The notes: a model not told the origin generated them from the letters alone. Positions 24,467 to 34,900 are shown, counted from the stretch's first letter. The stretch: DNA of 38,920 nucleotides from Colimorpha sp045591485 (GCA_045591485.1 JAZNSV010000073.1:1-38920); one strand, 5' to 3'. Translations and numbers: made by a program.

Positions 24467-24555
24467 AGGTTTAAGGTTTAAGGTTTACAGTTTACAGTTT
24501 ACAGTTTACGGTTTAAGGTTTAAGGTTTAAGGTTTACAGTTTAAGGTTTAAAGTT
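24467..24555. repeat. Heptanucleotide array directly upstream of deoD
   Basis: About twelve units of the type AGGTTTA and AGTTTAC end 4 nt before the deoD start codon (24463). The array therefore replaces the normal leader and promoter zone of that gene. No promoter element is seen within it. Confidence 0.9.
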
Positions 24556-24645
24556 TTATGGTGGTTGTCGTGGTTATTCCTTATCAGTGATGTCTTTTTA
24601 ACGAAAGTTTGCAAAAAATATTGCAAACAGAATGGGAAAAGTATG

Positions 24646-24654
24646 TATTTTTGC
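24646..24654 (+). promoter_or_regulatory. -7 promoter element abutting a start codon
   Basis: TATTTTTGC matches TAnnTTTGC; TTG at 24621-24623 is a possible -33 element at a longish 22-nt spacing. Only 7 nt separate it from the ATG at 24662, so the transcript would begin at or within a base or two of the start codon. Confidence 0.65.
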
Positions 24655-24661
24655 CGCCGCT

Positions 24662-25654
24662 ATGAAATACCGAATACTACATCTCATCGCCATCATCGCA
24701 CTGTCAACCAGCGTCATGGCCTGCGCTCAGAAGAGCGCCTCCCCCACCCCTTACGAGCAGACGGCAGACACCGTCGGCCCGGCGGTGTACTTCACCACCG
24801 ACATCAGCGCCGAGGCGCTGGTGCGCGTCTTCGACGCCCTGGGCGTCGAACCGCAGGGCCGCGTGGCGGTGAAAATCAGCACCGGCGAGTCGCAGCAGAG
24901 CCACCAGCTGGCGCCGGAGCTCATCATGCCGCTGGTGGAGCGCGTGCACGGCACGCTGGTGGAGTGCAACACAGCCTACCCCTTCTCTTCGCGCGCCAAG
25001 ACCAAGAGCCACGAGCAAGAGGTGCAGCGGCGCGGCTACGGCCACGTGGACATCATGGACGCCGAGGGCACCATGCGCCTGCCGGTCCGTGACACCACCT
25101 ATATCAAGTACGACGAGGTGGGCAGCCACCTGGCGGACTACGACTTCATGATAGACCTCTCGCACTTCAAGGGGCACGCCATGGGTGGCTTCGGCGGGGC
25201 GCTGAAGAATCTCTCCATCGGCGTGGCGTCGCGCAGCGGCAAATTCTACATCCACTCGGCCGGTGCCACCGACAGCCGCTGGAAGACCGCCGAACAGGAC
25301 GCCTTCCTCGAGTGCATGGCCACCGCCGCCGAGGCGGTGCACCGCCACTTCAAGCAGGAGGGACGCAATATCGTCTACACCAACGTGATGAACAACCTCT
25401 CTGTCGACTGCGACTGCGATGGGCACCCGGCGGCGCCGCGCATGAAGGACGTGGGCATCCTGGCCTCCACCGACCCCGTGGCGCTGGACAAGGCCTGCCT
25501 CGACCTCGTCTTCGGACACGAGAACGCCGAGGGCGACGACGCCGGTCCCCTGCAGGAGCGCGTCAACCGCAAGCACGGCACCCATATCATCACCCACGCC
25601 GAGCGCCTCGGCCTCGGCAGCAGCCGCTACCGCCTGATCAGGTTGGAGCTTTGA
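24662..25654 (+). CDS. DUF362 domain protein, exported
   Basis: A 330-residue protein with a signal sequence, MKYRILHLIAIIALSTSVMA, ending in a cysteine (C21) that may be a lipid anchor; simple cleavage at ACA is the alternative. The rest is the DUF362 fold: RVAVKISTGESQQSH, a DYDFMIDLSHFKGHAMGGFGGALKNLSIG core and VGILASTDPVALDKACLDLV. Many DUF362 proteins carry ferredoxin clusters; here no CxxCxxC motif is present, although a CDCD pair remains. The family's reaction is unknown; many members are read as iron-sulfur-dependent. A start 30 nt earlier is excluded by the promoter position. Confidence 0.85.
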   Translation: MKYRILHLIAIIALSTSVMACAQKSASPTPYEQTADTVGPAVYFTTDISAEALVRVFDALGVEPQGRVAVKISTGESQQSHQLAPELIMPLVERVHGTLVECNTAYPFSSRAKTKSHEQEVQRRGYGHVDIMDAEGTMRLPVRDTTYIKYDEVGSHLADYDFMIDLSHFKGHAMGGFGGALKNLSIGVASRSGKFYIHSAGATDSRWKTAEQDAFLECMATAAEAVHRHFKQEGRNIVYTNVMNNLSVDCDCDGHPAAPRMKDVGILASTDPVALDKACLDLVFGHENAEGDDAGPLQERVNRKHGTHIITHAERLGLGSSRYRLIRLEL

Positions 25655-25794
25655 GGTTTGCGGTCGGAGATATAAGGTTCCGCCCTCCGAGCGGAGCATT
25701 TTTCGAGCGGACCTGGACAATAGTGGGGAGTTGAAAGCGGAGAGCGGAGAGCAACTGCCCAATACCCTCACATTAACGCATTGGCGTGTTGCCC
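25655..25794. repeat. Intergenic stretch with short heptamer units
   Basis: A few GGAGAGC/GGAAAGC units lie at 25734-25752, flanked by GTTG and CAAC as a short inverted pair, and a CATTAACGCATTGG element follows (25770-25784). That element recurs at 26895-26925. No gene is seen. Confidence 0.6.
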
Positions 25795-26799
25795 TTATGA
25801 GATTCTTGATTCGTTAATGATTTCCCAGCGGCCTTTCTTGTCAGAACCTATACGGCGGATGCAGTTGCAGCCTTGTAAATTCCTTATCGCCCTTGCAATC
25901 GTGGGACGCGAAACACCGCACACTGCCGCCAGCTGTTCGTAGGAATAGTCTGGATGTGTGCCGATAGCCGCCAACACCGCTTGCTCTGTCCTGGAAAGCC
26001 GGGGTGTATCGACACGTTTTACAGTATCATTTGCAGTATCATTTACAGTATCATCCCCGTCTCTCATCAGTCGGAGCAGGTCGAGCTGGGTAGCGATTAT
26101 ACGGTCGGCAATAAAGTCGGTGAATACTTCTGGGCTAACATGTGCCATTTCGAGCGAATAGATATACTCGTGGCGGAGAATAGCAGGAATGATGGCAATG
26201 GTATATCCGTTGCGCAGCAGTGAAAGGTTCATAAGCAAACGTGCCACACGTCCGTTGCCATCAACAAATGGGTGAATGAAAACGAAACGTTGGTGCAGCA
26301 TAGCAGCCAGTTCTACAGGGTGCAGCTTTTTCTCGTTATCGTTGTACCACTTGACAAGCTTCTGCATCTCTGCGGAAATTTTCGATACTGCAGCCACAGC
26401 ATAGCGGCTGCCGCTGATATACACCTTCACCGTGCGGTAACGTCCAGCTTCCTCAGCATTTATCTGTTGGTAGAACAGACGATGCAGAGTGATGATATCT
26501 TCCTCACACAGCTTTTCATTCTCGGTGATACTGTAGATATAGTCATACGCCTTGGCGTGACCAACAGCTTCGTAGTGGTCGCGCAGAGGCTTGCCTTCTA
26601 TTGTCAGTCCATCCTCGATGACAACCTTGGTCTCCGACTCCGTCAGACTGTTTCCTTCCAGTGCGTTACTGGTATAGGTCAGCCCCACACGGTAGTATTC
26701 ACGTAGCGAATTCAGCGTCTCTGGTGGCAGAGGCCGATAAGCAGAAAGCTTTCGGTTGTTCTCGTCAGCCTGATTGTATTTCCTTGGTAATTCCGTCAT
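25795..26799 (-). CDS. Fic family AMPylase-like protein with winged-helix C-terminus
   Basis: A 334-residue protein. The Fic core is HPFVDGNGRVARLL at 176-189, with catalytic H176, D180 and the GNGR anion hole; such enzymes transfer AMP or related groups to target proteins. It has its own N-terminal inhibitory motif, SNALEGN at 44-50 (S..xE48), so it is a self-inhibited class II Fic. Residues about 270-330 form a helix-turn-helix (YEQLAAVCGVSRPTIARAIRNL), likely for DNA binding. Between them a linker of three 12-nt repeats encodes DDTVNDTANDTV. It stands alone with a good promoter; it borders the defence island and may belong to it, though lone Fic-wHTH proteins also regulate themselves. Confidence 0.92.
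   Translation of the reverse strand: MTELPRKYNQADENNRKLSAYRPLPPETLNSLREYYRVGLTYTSNALEGNSLTESETKVVIEDGLTIEGKPLRDHYEAVGHAKAYDYIYSITENEKLCEEDIITLHRLFYQQINAEEAGRYRTVKVYISGSRYAVAAVSKISAEMQKLVKWYNDNEKKLHPVELAAMLHQRFVFIHPFVDGNGRVARLLMNLSLLRNGYTIAIIPAILRHEYIYSLEMAHVSPEVFTDFIADRIIATQLDLLRLMRDGDDTVNDTANDTVKRVDTPRLSRTEQAVLAAIGTHPDYSYEQLAAVCGVSRPTIARAIRNLQGCNCIRRIGSDKKGRWEIINESRIS
26021..26056. repeat. Three 12-nt tandem repeats in the Fic linker
   Basis: Three copies close to ACAGTATCATTT, each 12 nt, so change in copy number would keep the frame and alter only linker length between Fic and winged-helix domains. Confidence 0.85.
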
Positions 26800-26857
26800 A
26801 TTTAGTCTAACTATCTTTCTGTATTGTTTTATGTCCGCCCTATGATTGTTTCCGGGT

Positions 26858-26889
26858 GCAAAGATACGGGTTTTATTTCAAATGTCAAA
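26858..26889 (-). promoter_or_regulatory. Promoter of the Fic gene
   Basis: On the minus strand TTTG (26889-26886), 19 nt, TATCTTTGC (26866-26858). The leader would be about 50 nt. Confidence 0.85.
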
Positions 26890-27044
26890 AACACATATTA
26901 ACACATTTACGCATTGGCACATTGGTGCCACGTGGTCGCCGACCTCAGTTTAAGCAATCGATTATTCAAGATTTACACATTCACACATTCATTAAACTTG
27001 TTTTACATTTCTTACATATTCTAGTGGGAGTAGAGAAAAGCTGT

Positions 27045-28442
27045 TCAATCACTTTTAGCAGAAGAGAAATCTATGTATTGATTGAATGTGGTTTTGAAAA
27101 AATCATTAAGATAAGGTAAGGCATTTAGATTAGCCGTTTCTACTAGATGATGATCTTCTCGAGAACTATTTGTTGAATTTATTTTTAGTTTAACAAGGTC
27201 CCCGTCTTGATTTTTTTCGGTTTCAAAATAAAAAATATTGTTTTTTGAATCTCTTAAATAATCAAAAGGGTTTTTCATCATATAGAATAGCGGGTATAGC
27301 AAAGACGCATATTCAACATCGCTATATTCACGTTTATACGACAAATCTTGAATAATCTCTTTTATAGATAGACCACATTCTATCATGAAAATAATGAGAT
27401 GAAATAATGGTAATGATGTGGAAACACCCCATCCTTGGCCACACATTTCTATATAATCATTTTTAATTCTATCAGTTGTGTCAAAATTACACAGCCTTGT
27501 AATATCTCGTATTGATAAGGACTGAATCTTTTTAGGTAGATTTGACATGTATGGATATAAATCCGGAAAGGAAAGTGTATTAGTTAGTTGCTGTATAAAA
27601 TCTTGTTCCAAGTATGACCGAAAACTGTATCTAAATGGTTCACAAGCAAGAAACTTGCTCATATAGCCAGGATAATTGGCTTCTGTTCCATAGAAATGGT
27701 GGAAAATATGCTCTGTCGTTTCATAGTCCATTACAAGGACAATGTTGTCAAACCCAAACTTGTTACATACTTTGTCGGGATTTGAAGTGTCATCGATGTG
27801 AGCACTCAGCACATTAAGTATTCTAAAAAGATGTTGTGGGTCAAGTCTATCTAGATCTTCAAAAATTAGAATGGTTTTCTTCGCCTTGTGGTCAGTGCCA
27901 TGATCTTCTTTTATCCACTTGATAGTTTCTCTTATTAATTCAGTATAACCATCCTCTTCATATATTCCACCACGTTGATTTTTGAATTTAGACAAATAAT
28001 CGTCCGCAATATGTTTTTGTTCGTTATATGTTTCTTTGGCTTTGATAAATCTCTGAAATATATTGTCATATATATTCCCTCCTGGAATAAAGGAAAGCAA
28101 AAATGAGATGACGGATGATAAATCGACAAATGATTTCACCGCTTCAAAAAATGCGTCCAAGTCAAGATTGTTCAATTCCTTTCTTTCGTGCATTTGAAGG
28201 ATAATGTCCCGTTTGATATACTCAAAAATATCCTCGTTAGTTGCCACAGAATAGTTTACGGGATATACTGTAAAGAATTCATATTTTTCGGACAATATTT
28301 GATTATTGGTTAATTCCTTTAGAAAGTAGGTCTTACCATCTCCAAACTTTGCTGACAAAATGATTCTATCCGAGGAGTCTAAGTATTGGACAAACTCTTC
28401 AATCTTAGGCGAGACATCATATCTTTTATGTTGTAATTTCAT
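27045..28442 (-). CDS. KAP-type P-loop NTPase
   Basis: A 465-residue protein with a variant Walker A (SAKFGDGKTYFL, K37-T38; the first glycine is alanine) and a Walker B ILIFEDLDRLDP at 191-202 whose double Asp and DRLD are typical of KAP family NTPases. A hydrophobic stretch (about 108-122, SSVISFLLSFIPGG) could be the membrane-associated insert usual in KAP proteins. KAP NTPases are often found in phage-defence loci. It follows the SspE gene on the same strand after 86 nt, and shares its low G+C content, so it may be an extra component of the Ssp system. Its function there is inferred from position only. Confidence 0.85.
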   Translation of the reverse strand: MKLQHKRYDVSPKIEEFVQYLDSSDRIILSAKFGDGKTYFLKELTNNQILSEKYEFFTVYPVNYSVATNEDIFEYIKRDIILQMHERKELNNLDLDAFFEAVKSFVDLSSVISFLLSFIPGGNIYDNIFQRFIKAKETYNEQKHIADDYLSKFKNQRGGIYEEDGYTELIRETIKWIKEDHGTDHKAKKTILIFEDLDRLDPQHLFRILNVLSAHIDDTSNPDKVCNKFGFDNIVLVMDYETTEHIFHHFYGTEANYPGYMSKFLACEPFRYSFRSYLEQDFIQQLTNTLSFPDLYPYMSNLPKKIQSLSIRDITRLCNFDTTDRIKNDYIEMCGQGWGVSTSLPLFHLIIFMIECGLSIKEIIQDLSYKREYSDVEYASLLYPLFYMMKNPFDYLRDSKNNIFYFETEKNQDGDLVKLKINSTNSSREDHHLVETANLNALPYLNDFFKTTFNQYIDFSSAKSD

Positions 28443-28528
28443 TTGGTTTTTTCGAAAACATCCTGTTTTGTTGTATGTCAGGTCAACTCATTCTTGAAAA
28501 TTCATCTTTATGTTCCTCGTTTGTCAAA

Positions 28529-30820
28529 TTAGAAAATCCACTTGGAGATTCTATCCCAAATAATATCAAGCATAACATCTGTCCTTTTGTCTACCATCTC
28601 TATATTCCAAGAGTCTTCAATGTTTAGTAATGAAATAGACGAAAGATGTTGATTGAAGTTGCATTCTTTCAACAATTTTATTGTGTCAGCATTGAATGTT
28701 ATGCCGTTGTCTTTTGCCCGTTGTTCTATTTTGGCAATATTATCAGGATCAGTTTCTGCTACGCTCTGATAATACAATAGTTTCTCTTTCCATCCTTTGT
28801 TTCCCGCAGAAGAATTTAAGTCTTGAGGAAGGAGCGTAAGATTTCCTAAAGACTGATATGGCTCAATTGTTGTGTCATATAAATTTTCATCCCACATGGA
28901 GTTTTTATTCGTCTGTGGAGCAATATGTTCAATTGTTTTTAAGTCACTTGAGATCCACTTTTCAACACACAAATACCGAGAACAGCCATCACGTCCGATT
29001 TTAACAAGACCTCTGTTCGCTTCATCGGGAATTGTGTCATGTGCTACAGTTAAGAGTGCCAATCTAATTATTTCTTTACCAGTAGAATCATATTTTAAAT
29101 AGTTCTTCGCTTTGTTTTTCCAGTCCGTTTTTGTTCCAATGCCTTTTTTGTCCAAAATTTCTTTAAAATATTGACGTACCTCATCAATGGTAATATTCTT
29201 ATGCTGTTTAAAGAACTCGCGATATGATGTATCTAGTCCAGAGTTGGAAGCTGTTGATCTCCAAAGAAAATAATATGCTGCAATTGCCTTTACAGTGCTA
29301 ACAAATGAATCTGCAGACGATGGCTCTTTTTCTATGACTTTATTATATATGGTGGCCAACATCGTAATGGCCATTTTGTGGTTAGTTGCTTTTAAGAAAA
29401 GAATAAGCATCGAGGCTAAATCTGCATCAACAGAAACGTCAATTCCAGGAAATATAGACCCATTCCGACCATCGTATTTTAACCAGTTATAATAAAAATC
29501 AGCATAATTACCCATTTTTTTTACGAATTCCAATTTCGTATTATAGTCGTTTAATGACCTGTATGCGTCAATGAGCTCTCTACGCTGTAAACTAAAATGT
29601 GTAGATATAGTTATTCCTTTGTAGGCGATAAAGAAAGACGTTAAGTAATCATTAGTCCGTCTGTTTTTTGTTTGGGCATCAGCTTTTCCTCTATCAGAGA
29701 GAAACTCTTCTACTTTTTTGAAATATCTATCACTATCAGAATCTTTATACTTGTGGTTAAAGGTCTTTTCTACAGTGTTAACTATCATTGGCTTGAATGT
29801 TTCCAAGGCAGTCAATGGTGTTCCCGTCGCATTTAGTGATTGGAACATGTCAAATGCCCACTCTTCATTAGTAGGTTGTATGATAGTAAAACAGCATCTG
29901 TCTAGTAGATAATGACATACAGATAGTGTTTGAACCAATTCGCATAATATATAGGATTCGGTTCGCTTTGAGTCAAAATCCTTTTGATTGATTATTTTTA
30001 TTAAATCAGGTCTGTCATATTCCCAAATGGAAGATTGTGGTAAATTTGAAAAAATATCCCAGGCTGGAACAAACTCATCATCCTGTTCAAGATGGGCTTC
30101 TGCAACCTCTTTTTTTAGCCAGGACTCGATGAGTCTTCCGTTTTTATATACAGAAGTATCATAAAATCGATGTTGTCGTATAGATAAACTGGGGTATGGC
30201 TCATTCGATAAATGAGCTTTTATGAAATGAGCCAAATAGTTCGATAATTCTGATGTATAAGCGGTATCTTCAGCGTCATCTCGAGTCCAATAGTCAGATT
30301 GACCACGTATTATTTTGGGTTTCCATCGGGGTGTTCCTCTTCTTAGATCGAAGGCAAAAATGGTCAAAAGCTTTTCGTACCATGTTGTACATATTTCTTC
30401 CACACTTGTGGATATGGTCATCTTATCGTTTACTTTTTTCCTTATTTCAGATAGTCTTTTAACAAGTAATGTGGCCATTAATGCTACCGTAGAAACTCGT
30501 TGTTGCCCATCAATTACTTTTTCAATTCTTTGAGGGATGGCTTCTTTGTCAACAGGGTCAATTTGTGTACCATCAGGTTCAACAACAGTGATTAGAGTTC
30601 CTAGAAAACGAATTTCTTTTGCTTCTTCATTTTTGTCACTAGAAGCAATACGTTGTATTCCTCTAGAAATGTCTTCAAGCAATTGCTCAATATTGTCATT
30701 GCTCCAACTGTATTGTCTTTGATAAAGAGGTATATATAATCCTCGCTCAGATTGATTGAGAAAATCATAAATACTTTTGTTCTCAGTAATAAATGATTCT
30801 TTGATATTTAACACTGCCAT
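28529..30820 (-). CDS. sspE: SspE-like DUF262/DUF1524 effector
   Basis: A 763-residue protein. The N-terminal DUF262 domain has YIPLYQRQYSW (29-39) and the nucleotide-handling DGQQR at 104-108. The C-terminal DUF1524 HNH-like nuclease has IEHIAPQTNKNSMW with H632, then LGNLTLLPQDLNSSAGNKGW. This is the layout of SspE, the effector of the SspBCD-SspE system, which senses phosphorothioate-modified host DNA and nicks invading DNA; GmrSD enzymes share the fold. SspE starts 16 nt after the sspD stop. The ATG before AVLNIKESF is chosen; the longer frame would overlap sspD. The context of sspB, sspC and sspD makes SspE the likely identity. Confidence 0.88.
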   Translation of the reverse strand: MAVLNIKESFITENKSIYDFLNQSERGLYIPLYQRQYSWSNDNIEQLLEDISRGIQRIASSDKNEEAKEIRFLGTLITVVEPDGTQIDPVDKEAIPQRIEKVIDGQQRVSTVALMATLLVKRLSEIRKKVNDKMTISTSVEEICTTWYEKLLTIFAFDLRRGTPRWKPKIIRGQSDYWTRDDAEDTAYTSELSNYLAHFIKAHLSNEPYPSLSIRQHRFYDTSVYKNGRLIESWLKKEVAEAHLEQDDEFVPAWDIFSNLPQSSIWEYDRPDLIKIINQKDFDSKRTESYILCELVQTLSVCHYLLDRCCFTIIQPTNEEWAFDMFQSLNATGTPLTALETFKPMIVNTVEKTFNHKYKDSDSDRYFKKVEEFLSDRGKADAQTKNRRTNDYLTSFFIAYKGITISTHFSLQRRELIDAYRSLNDYNTKLEFVKKMGNYADFYYNWLKYDGRNGSIFPGIDVSVDADLASMLILFLKATNHKMAITMLATIYNKVIEKEPSSADSFVSTVKAIAAYYFLWRSTASNSGLDTSYREFFKQHKNITIDEVRQYFKEILDKKGIGTKTDWKNKAKNYLKYDSTGKEIIRLALLTVAHDTIPDEANRGLVKIGRDGCSRYLCVEKWISSDLKTIEHIAPQTNKNSMWDENLYDTTIEPYQSLGNLTLLPQDLNSSAGNKGWKEKLLYYQSVAETDPDNIAKIEQRAKDNGITFNADTIKLLKECNFNQHLSSISLLNIEDSWNIEMVDKRTDVMLDIIWDRISKWIF

Positions 30821-30836
30821 AGTTATATTGTGTTTT

Positions 30837-31943
30837 TTATATAAAACAATTTGCACACATTATTTCATCGCCAAAAATATCTGCAAGGGTTGTGCCTTTT
30901 TCTTGCTTTCTATTTTCTTCTTGGCGTTTGATTATATCAAGTTTGATTTGACGTACACGCTCAGGTTTGCATAGTTCCTCCAAACTTTCATTTTGATTCC
31001 AAGTATATCCGTCTTTTTCAAATTCCATTGCTTTTTTATATAGGTCAGGATGCTGTTCCAGGAGCCAAATCCACTCTATCTTCTGTTGAAAGAAACAGAA
31101 ATAACAGCCCGATCGACTACGGCAATATGTTCCCTGTTTTCCATCCACTTCAAAGGGTATCTCCTCATAGTATGCAGGAACTCCGACTCCACTTTCCCTC
31201 AATATTCTAAAAATATCGTCCTTTACAAGAACATCCGTATTATCTAACAATGGAAATTCATCCAACTTCCCCACAGGATAATCAGTCGTTTTCAGATATT
31301 CAAAAACCACATGATTGAATAACTTGATATCAAAATCAAGTAAAGCATTCATTTTTTTTGAATAGAAGAATGTTTTTGAAAGAGGTTTTCTCACGACATC
31401 CATTAGTTCATCTTTCATAATTCCGTCCGGACATAGTTTGTCGTATATATCAATCAGCTGGTTTATGTTGTCATTATGTAGCACTTTGTTGATTACATCA
31501 ATACTCCATATATTTTTTCTAAATGGGAATATTGCTTGAATGTTTGGCTTAGATGAAATATACCCATCTCTGTCCTCATCACCTCGAATACCTACATAAG
31601 AAATGGCATAGTCATCGCCAACAAATTCCTCAAATCTGTCAAGTTTCATTTTCTTGGTACACCAACGCGCTTGAGGCGAAGGGAGAAAACCGCCCATGGC
31701 TTTCAAATAATGATGGAAAGGAGTTGGTTCTGGACTGTTTTCAACTTCTACAGCCTTTAAACGAACAATCTTTCCCAAATACGCTTCTAGACGATTGATT
31801 AGAGCTTCAGTTTCGTCTAATTCGCATCCCGTATCTGAATTATAATACTCAATCCCCAAGTTCGGGTATTTCTGTTTCAGATAAATAGCAAGTGCTGCGC
31901 TATCTTTGCCACCGGAAATACCTAATATATGCCGTATATTCAT
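30837..31943 (-). CDS. sspD: SspD/DndC-like PAPS reductase-family sulfurtransferase
   Basis: A 368-residue member of the adenine-nucleotide alpha-hydrolase (PP-loop) family. SGGKDS at 10-15 is the ATP pyrophosphatase loop. Cysteines at ARWCTKK, TYCRSRSGCYFCFF and the C-terminal CANCF are placed to hold an iron-sulfur cluster, as in DndC. DndC and SspD activate the DNA backbone and help insert sulfur in place of a non-bridging oxygen. The start is directly joined to the sspC stop (TAA-ATG), and sspE follows by 16 nt, so it is inside one operon. No cysteine desulfurase (SspA/DndA) is found in the window; a housekeeping IscS may serve. Confidence 0.9.
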   Translation of the reverse strand: MNIRHILGISGGKDSAALAIYLKQKYPNLGIEYYNSDTGCELDETEALINRLEAYLGKIVRLKAVEVENSPEPTPFHHYLKAMGGFLPSPQARWCTKKMKLDRFEEFVGDDYAISYVGIRGDEDRDGYISSKPNIQAIFPFRKNIWSIDVINKVLHNDNINQLIDIYDKLCPDGIMKDELMDVVRKPLSKTFFYSKKMNALLDFDIKLFNHVVFEYLKTTDYPVGKLDEFPLLDNTDVLVKDDIFRILRESGVGVPAYYEEIPFEVDGKQGTYCRSRSGCYFCFFQQKIEWIWLLEQHPDLYKKAMEFEKDGYTWNQNESLEELCKPERVRQIKLDIIKRQEENRKQEKGTTLADIFGDEIMCANCFI

Positions 31944-34900
31944 TTAATCGCCTCCTTTCATTTTTTTGTTCAATAGGGAAAGAAGTGTACAGACATCCAC
32001 GTTGTTGTTGCCAGAAAGAATTCGATTTATCTTGTCTTCCAGTTCGGAAGATTTTTTCTTGTCTTTTTCGGGAAGAATATAAGTCTGTGTACGGATGTTT
32101 GTGCCTTGATTGGTCACCAAATCGAATGAGTAAGCGTCGCTATTGTCGGGCTCTCTCAACCGTCGTGATATGTCGGAATATTTTTCACATTCACGGAACA
32201 TATAGATGAGGTCGTCAACAAGTTTATCTTCTTGCTCGTCACGCAGAGTGTCGAGGCGCTGGTCAAGTATGGTATAACAGATAGACTGATACCACTGCGT
32301 GCGATTGTCGTATTCGGTCATCACGTGGTGATAAAACTCCTTCTGTTTGCCAGTGAGGAGATGCGTCTTGACATTAGCCAACCGCTGCCGGATTTCAGTT
32401 ATGTATTCTGAGTAGTCACCCGAATCAAGATCGAATTCATCAACAAGGCGTTCCTCAATACGGTCAATCAGATTGGTGTAGCAAGTGCGAAGCTCGCGAA
32501 TGGCGCGTTCAATAACCTGCCCATACTCATTAATGGTCTGTTCGTCTTTCATCTTAGTGCGGTCAAAACCCAGAGCGTCTGGCAAGTCTTCGAAAAATGC
32601 TTGTTCTGGGTCTTTGGCTTTGGCAAGTACATCACGGAAGCGCATTGTGGAACGGTGGTTGAACTTGCGGGTGTTTTTGGTATAGTCGTTTAGATGGACA
32701 TAGAAGTGGAGGAAGGGCTTGATGGTCTCAATAAAACTCTGAGTTGATATCGAGAACTCATCGCCGAGATTGACAAAACGGCGATATTGGTTGAAAAAAC
32801 TGAGTTTGACTCCGTCGACTGCAAACTTTTTCACCTGATAGTCTCGAGGATGTTTCTGAAGCAGATCAAAGAATTCCATATTGACATTTGGGATAAAGCT
32901 GCCACGAGTGGCATCATAGAGGGCAAAATCCTGCCTACGAATAAACAGATAAGTTGGAATCCAGAAGTCGAGCAAACCCTGTTTCACCTTGTAGGGTTTG
33001 TCTGTCAGCATCCCTATCAGTTCGGAAATACGCCGAGGTTTATTGACGGTACTTTGCAAAAAATCTTCGGAGGCGTCCCATAGTGGCTTGAACCCCTCTT
33101 TGATGTCGGCATCAGAGAATTCGCCATTCTGGTGCAGCCCCGTATCCTTCAAAAGAGAGTAGTAGATGGTCTTTTCTGGAGGGAATTTATCTTTGGGAAA
33201 TCTAAGGTCTTCTTCTGCATTGTGTTCTATGAGTGCTGTCAAATAGTTCTTGCGGGCCGTCGAAATGCTACCACTTAGTTTATAACGGTTGAACAATTCG
33301 TTGTTCATCACGGGAGTCTTGCTGTAGACCTCGTCACACACACGAGATAGCAGTTTGTTGAAATCGCGGTGGGAATGTATGTTCTGTTCCTTTCCATTAT
33401 AGATCCAAACGACCTTGTCATTGTATGAAAAGAGGCTGTCGCTAAGCTCTTTGTTTAGCAATTCCTGCTCGTGCTCAAGCAGCTTCTTGAATTCGCCTCG
33501 GGCAACATTGTCGGTTTCGACGACCACTTGCTTTAGCAAATACTCGTATTTGTCAATGTTGTACAAGTGATTGACCAAGTTTTCCGTCTCCTTAAAGAAA
33601 GCAAAAACAATAGCGATGTCAGTGGATGCGCTATAGTCTTTCAAGTCTTTCAGTGCGTTCTTCTTGGTAGAGAAAATCAGTTCTATGTAGCCGTCGGTAT
33701 CGCCATCGGGAGTTGTCCTTTCAGGTGCCTCAAGAATCTTGTAGTCGAAGAAACGAGGTGTGCCTTTTTGATAGAAATGGGCTTTGACGGGAGCAATACG
33801 TTGGTGGAAGAGGTGGATAAGCCTGTCAACAAAAAATATCGGACGGGGAACGCGAAGCCCCGCTTCGTAAAATTCGGCCTCAAGGTCGATATCGGTACCT
33901 TCAAAAAGTACAAGGCGTTCTTTATATTCAGCATAGCGAACAATTTTTATTTCGACAAGTCGCCGAATGACATCGTCTGCCTTTGGAATATTCATTGCCC
34001 ATTTGGCATAGCGTGAAAACTGCTGGATGTCGAGCCGGAAGCCTGCATTGCCAAATATATTCAGCAAACCAAGTGCCTTGATAAGACGGATGGCGACAAG
34101 TGATTGTTCATCGGACTCCCACTTTTTTGTTCCCACGCGCTCAATGGAGTTCCGTATCGATGCCCACGACATAGAGTCGGCATTAGCGTCGCTAAGTGTC
34201 GATTGAAAGTTGTATGTGATATAGTCGTAGACTTTAGCCAAATTATATGTCAATCGGTCCCCGGGACAAAAATCAAGGACAGAATCCTCGCCTCTTGTGG
34301 AAAGAAACGAGAAAAGTGAGCGTTCGTTCTGTCCATAGCGTTGTATGGCGGATGTGACGGCATAGGCAGAGAAAAGATCCAGAGGGTAAAGCTGTAAGGC
34401 TGTGGATTCTTTGAAATCTTTTGCTACAAAACCCGTTTCGACGGCGAGTCGATGAAGGTTTTTGACATTGGTGCAGGCTAATGGTTTCAATTCTCCCTGC
34501 AATTGGATAGAAGCAAGGTGCAGGAGTTGCTCTACTGGCTCAACAAATGCGACCTCCTGGAAGCGCCCTTTTACCTTCTTCCATTCGTTTTTCTGCTCCT
34601 CAGTCAGATCCTTGGCGTACGAGCCAAAATTCTGATGGAGAGTGGTGAGCAATAGAATCTGTCGAGATGGGTGGTTAACGTATTCGGCCAATTGCTGCAG
34701 AAAATACAATTCCTTTTCGGGGTTGTTCTTTGCTGCATGTTCGAGAATTTTACCGAATTCGTCAATAACAATCACTAAGAATTTGCCTTGTTTTTGACAC
34801 TCGTTATAATAGCGATTAAGAGCATCAATGACACTTTCTCCTGATTTGACGTTGCTCAGCTTGCGCTGCAAGATGGCAAGCAGTTCGCAGTAGTCACCAA

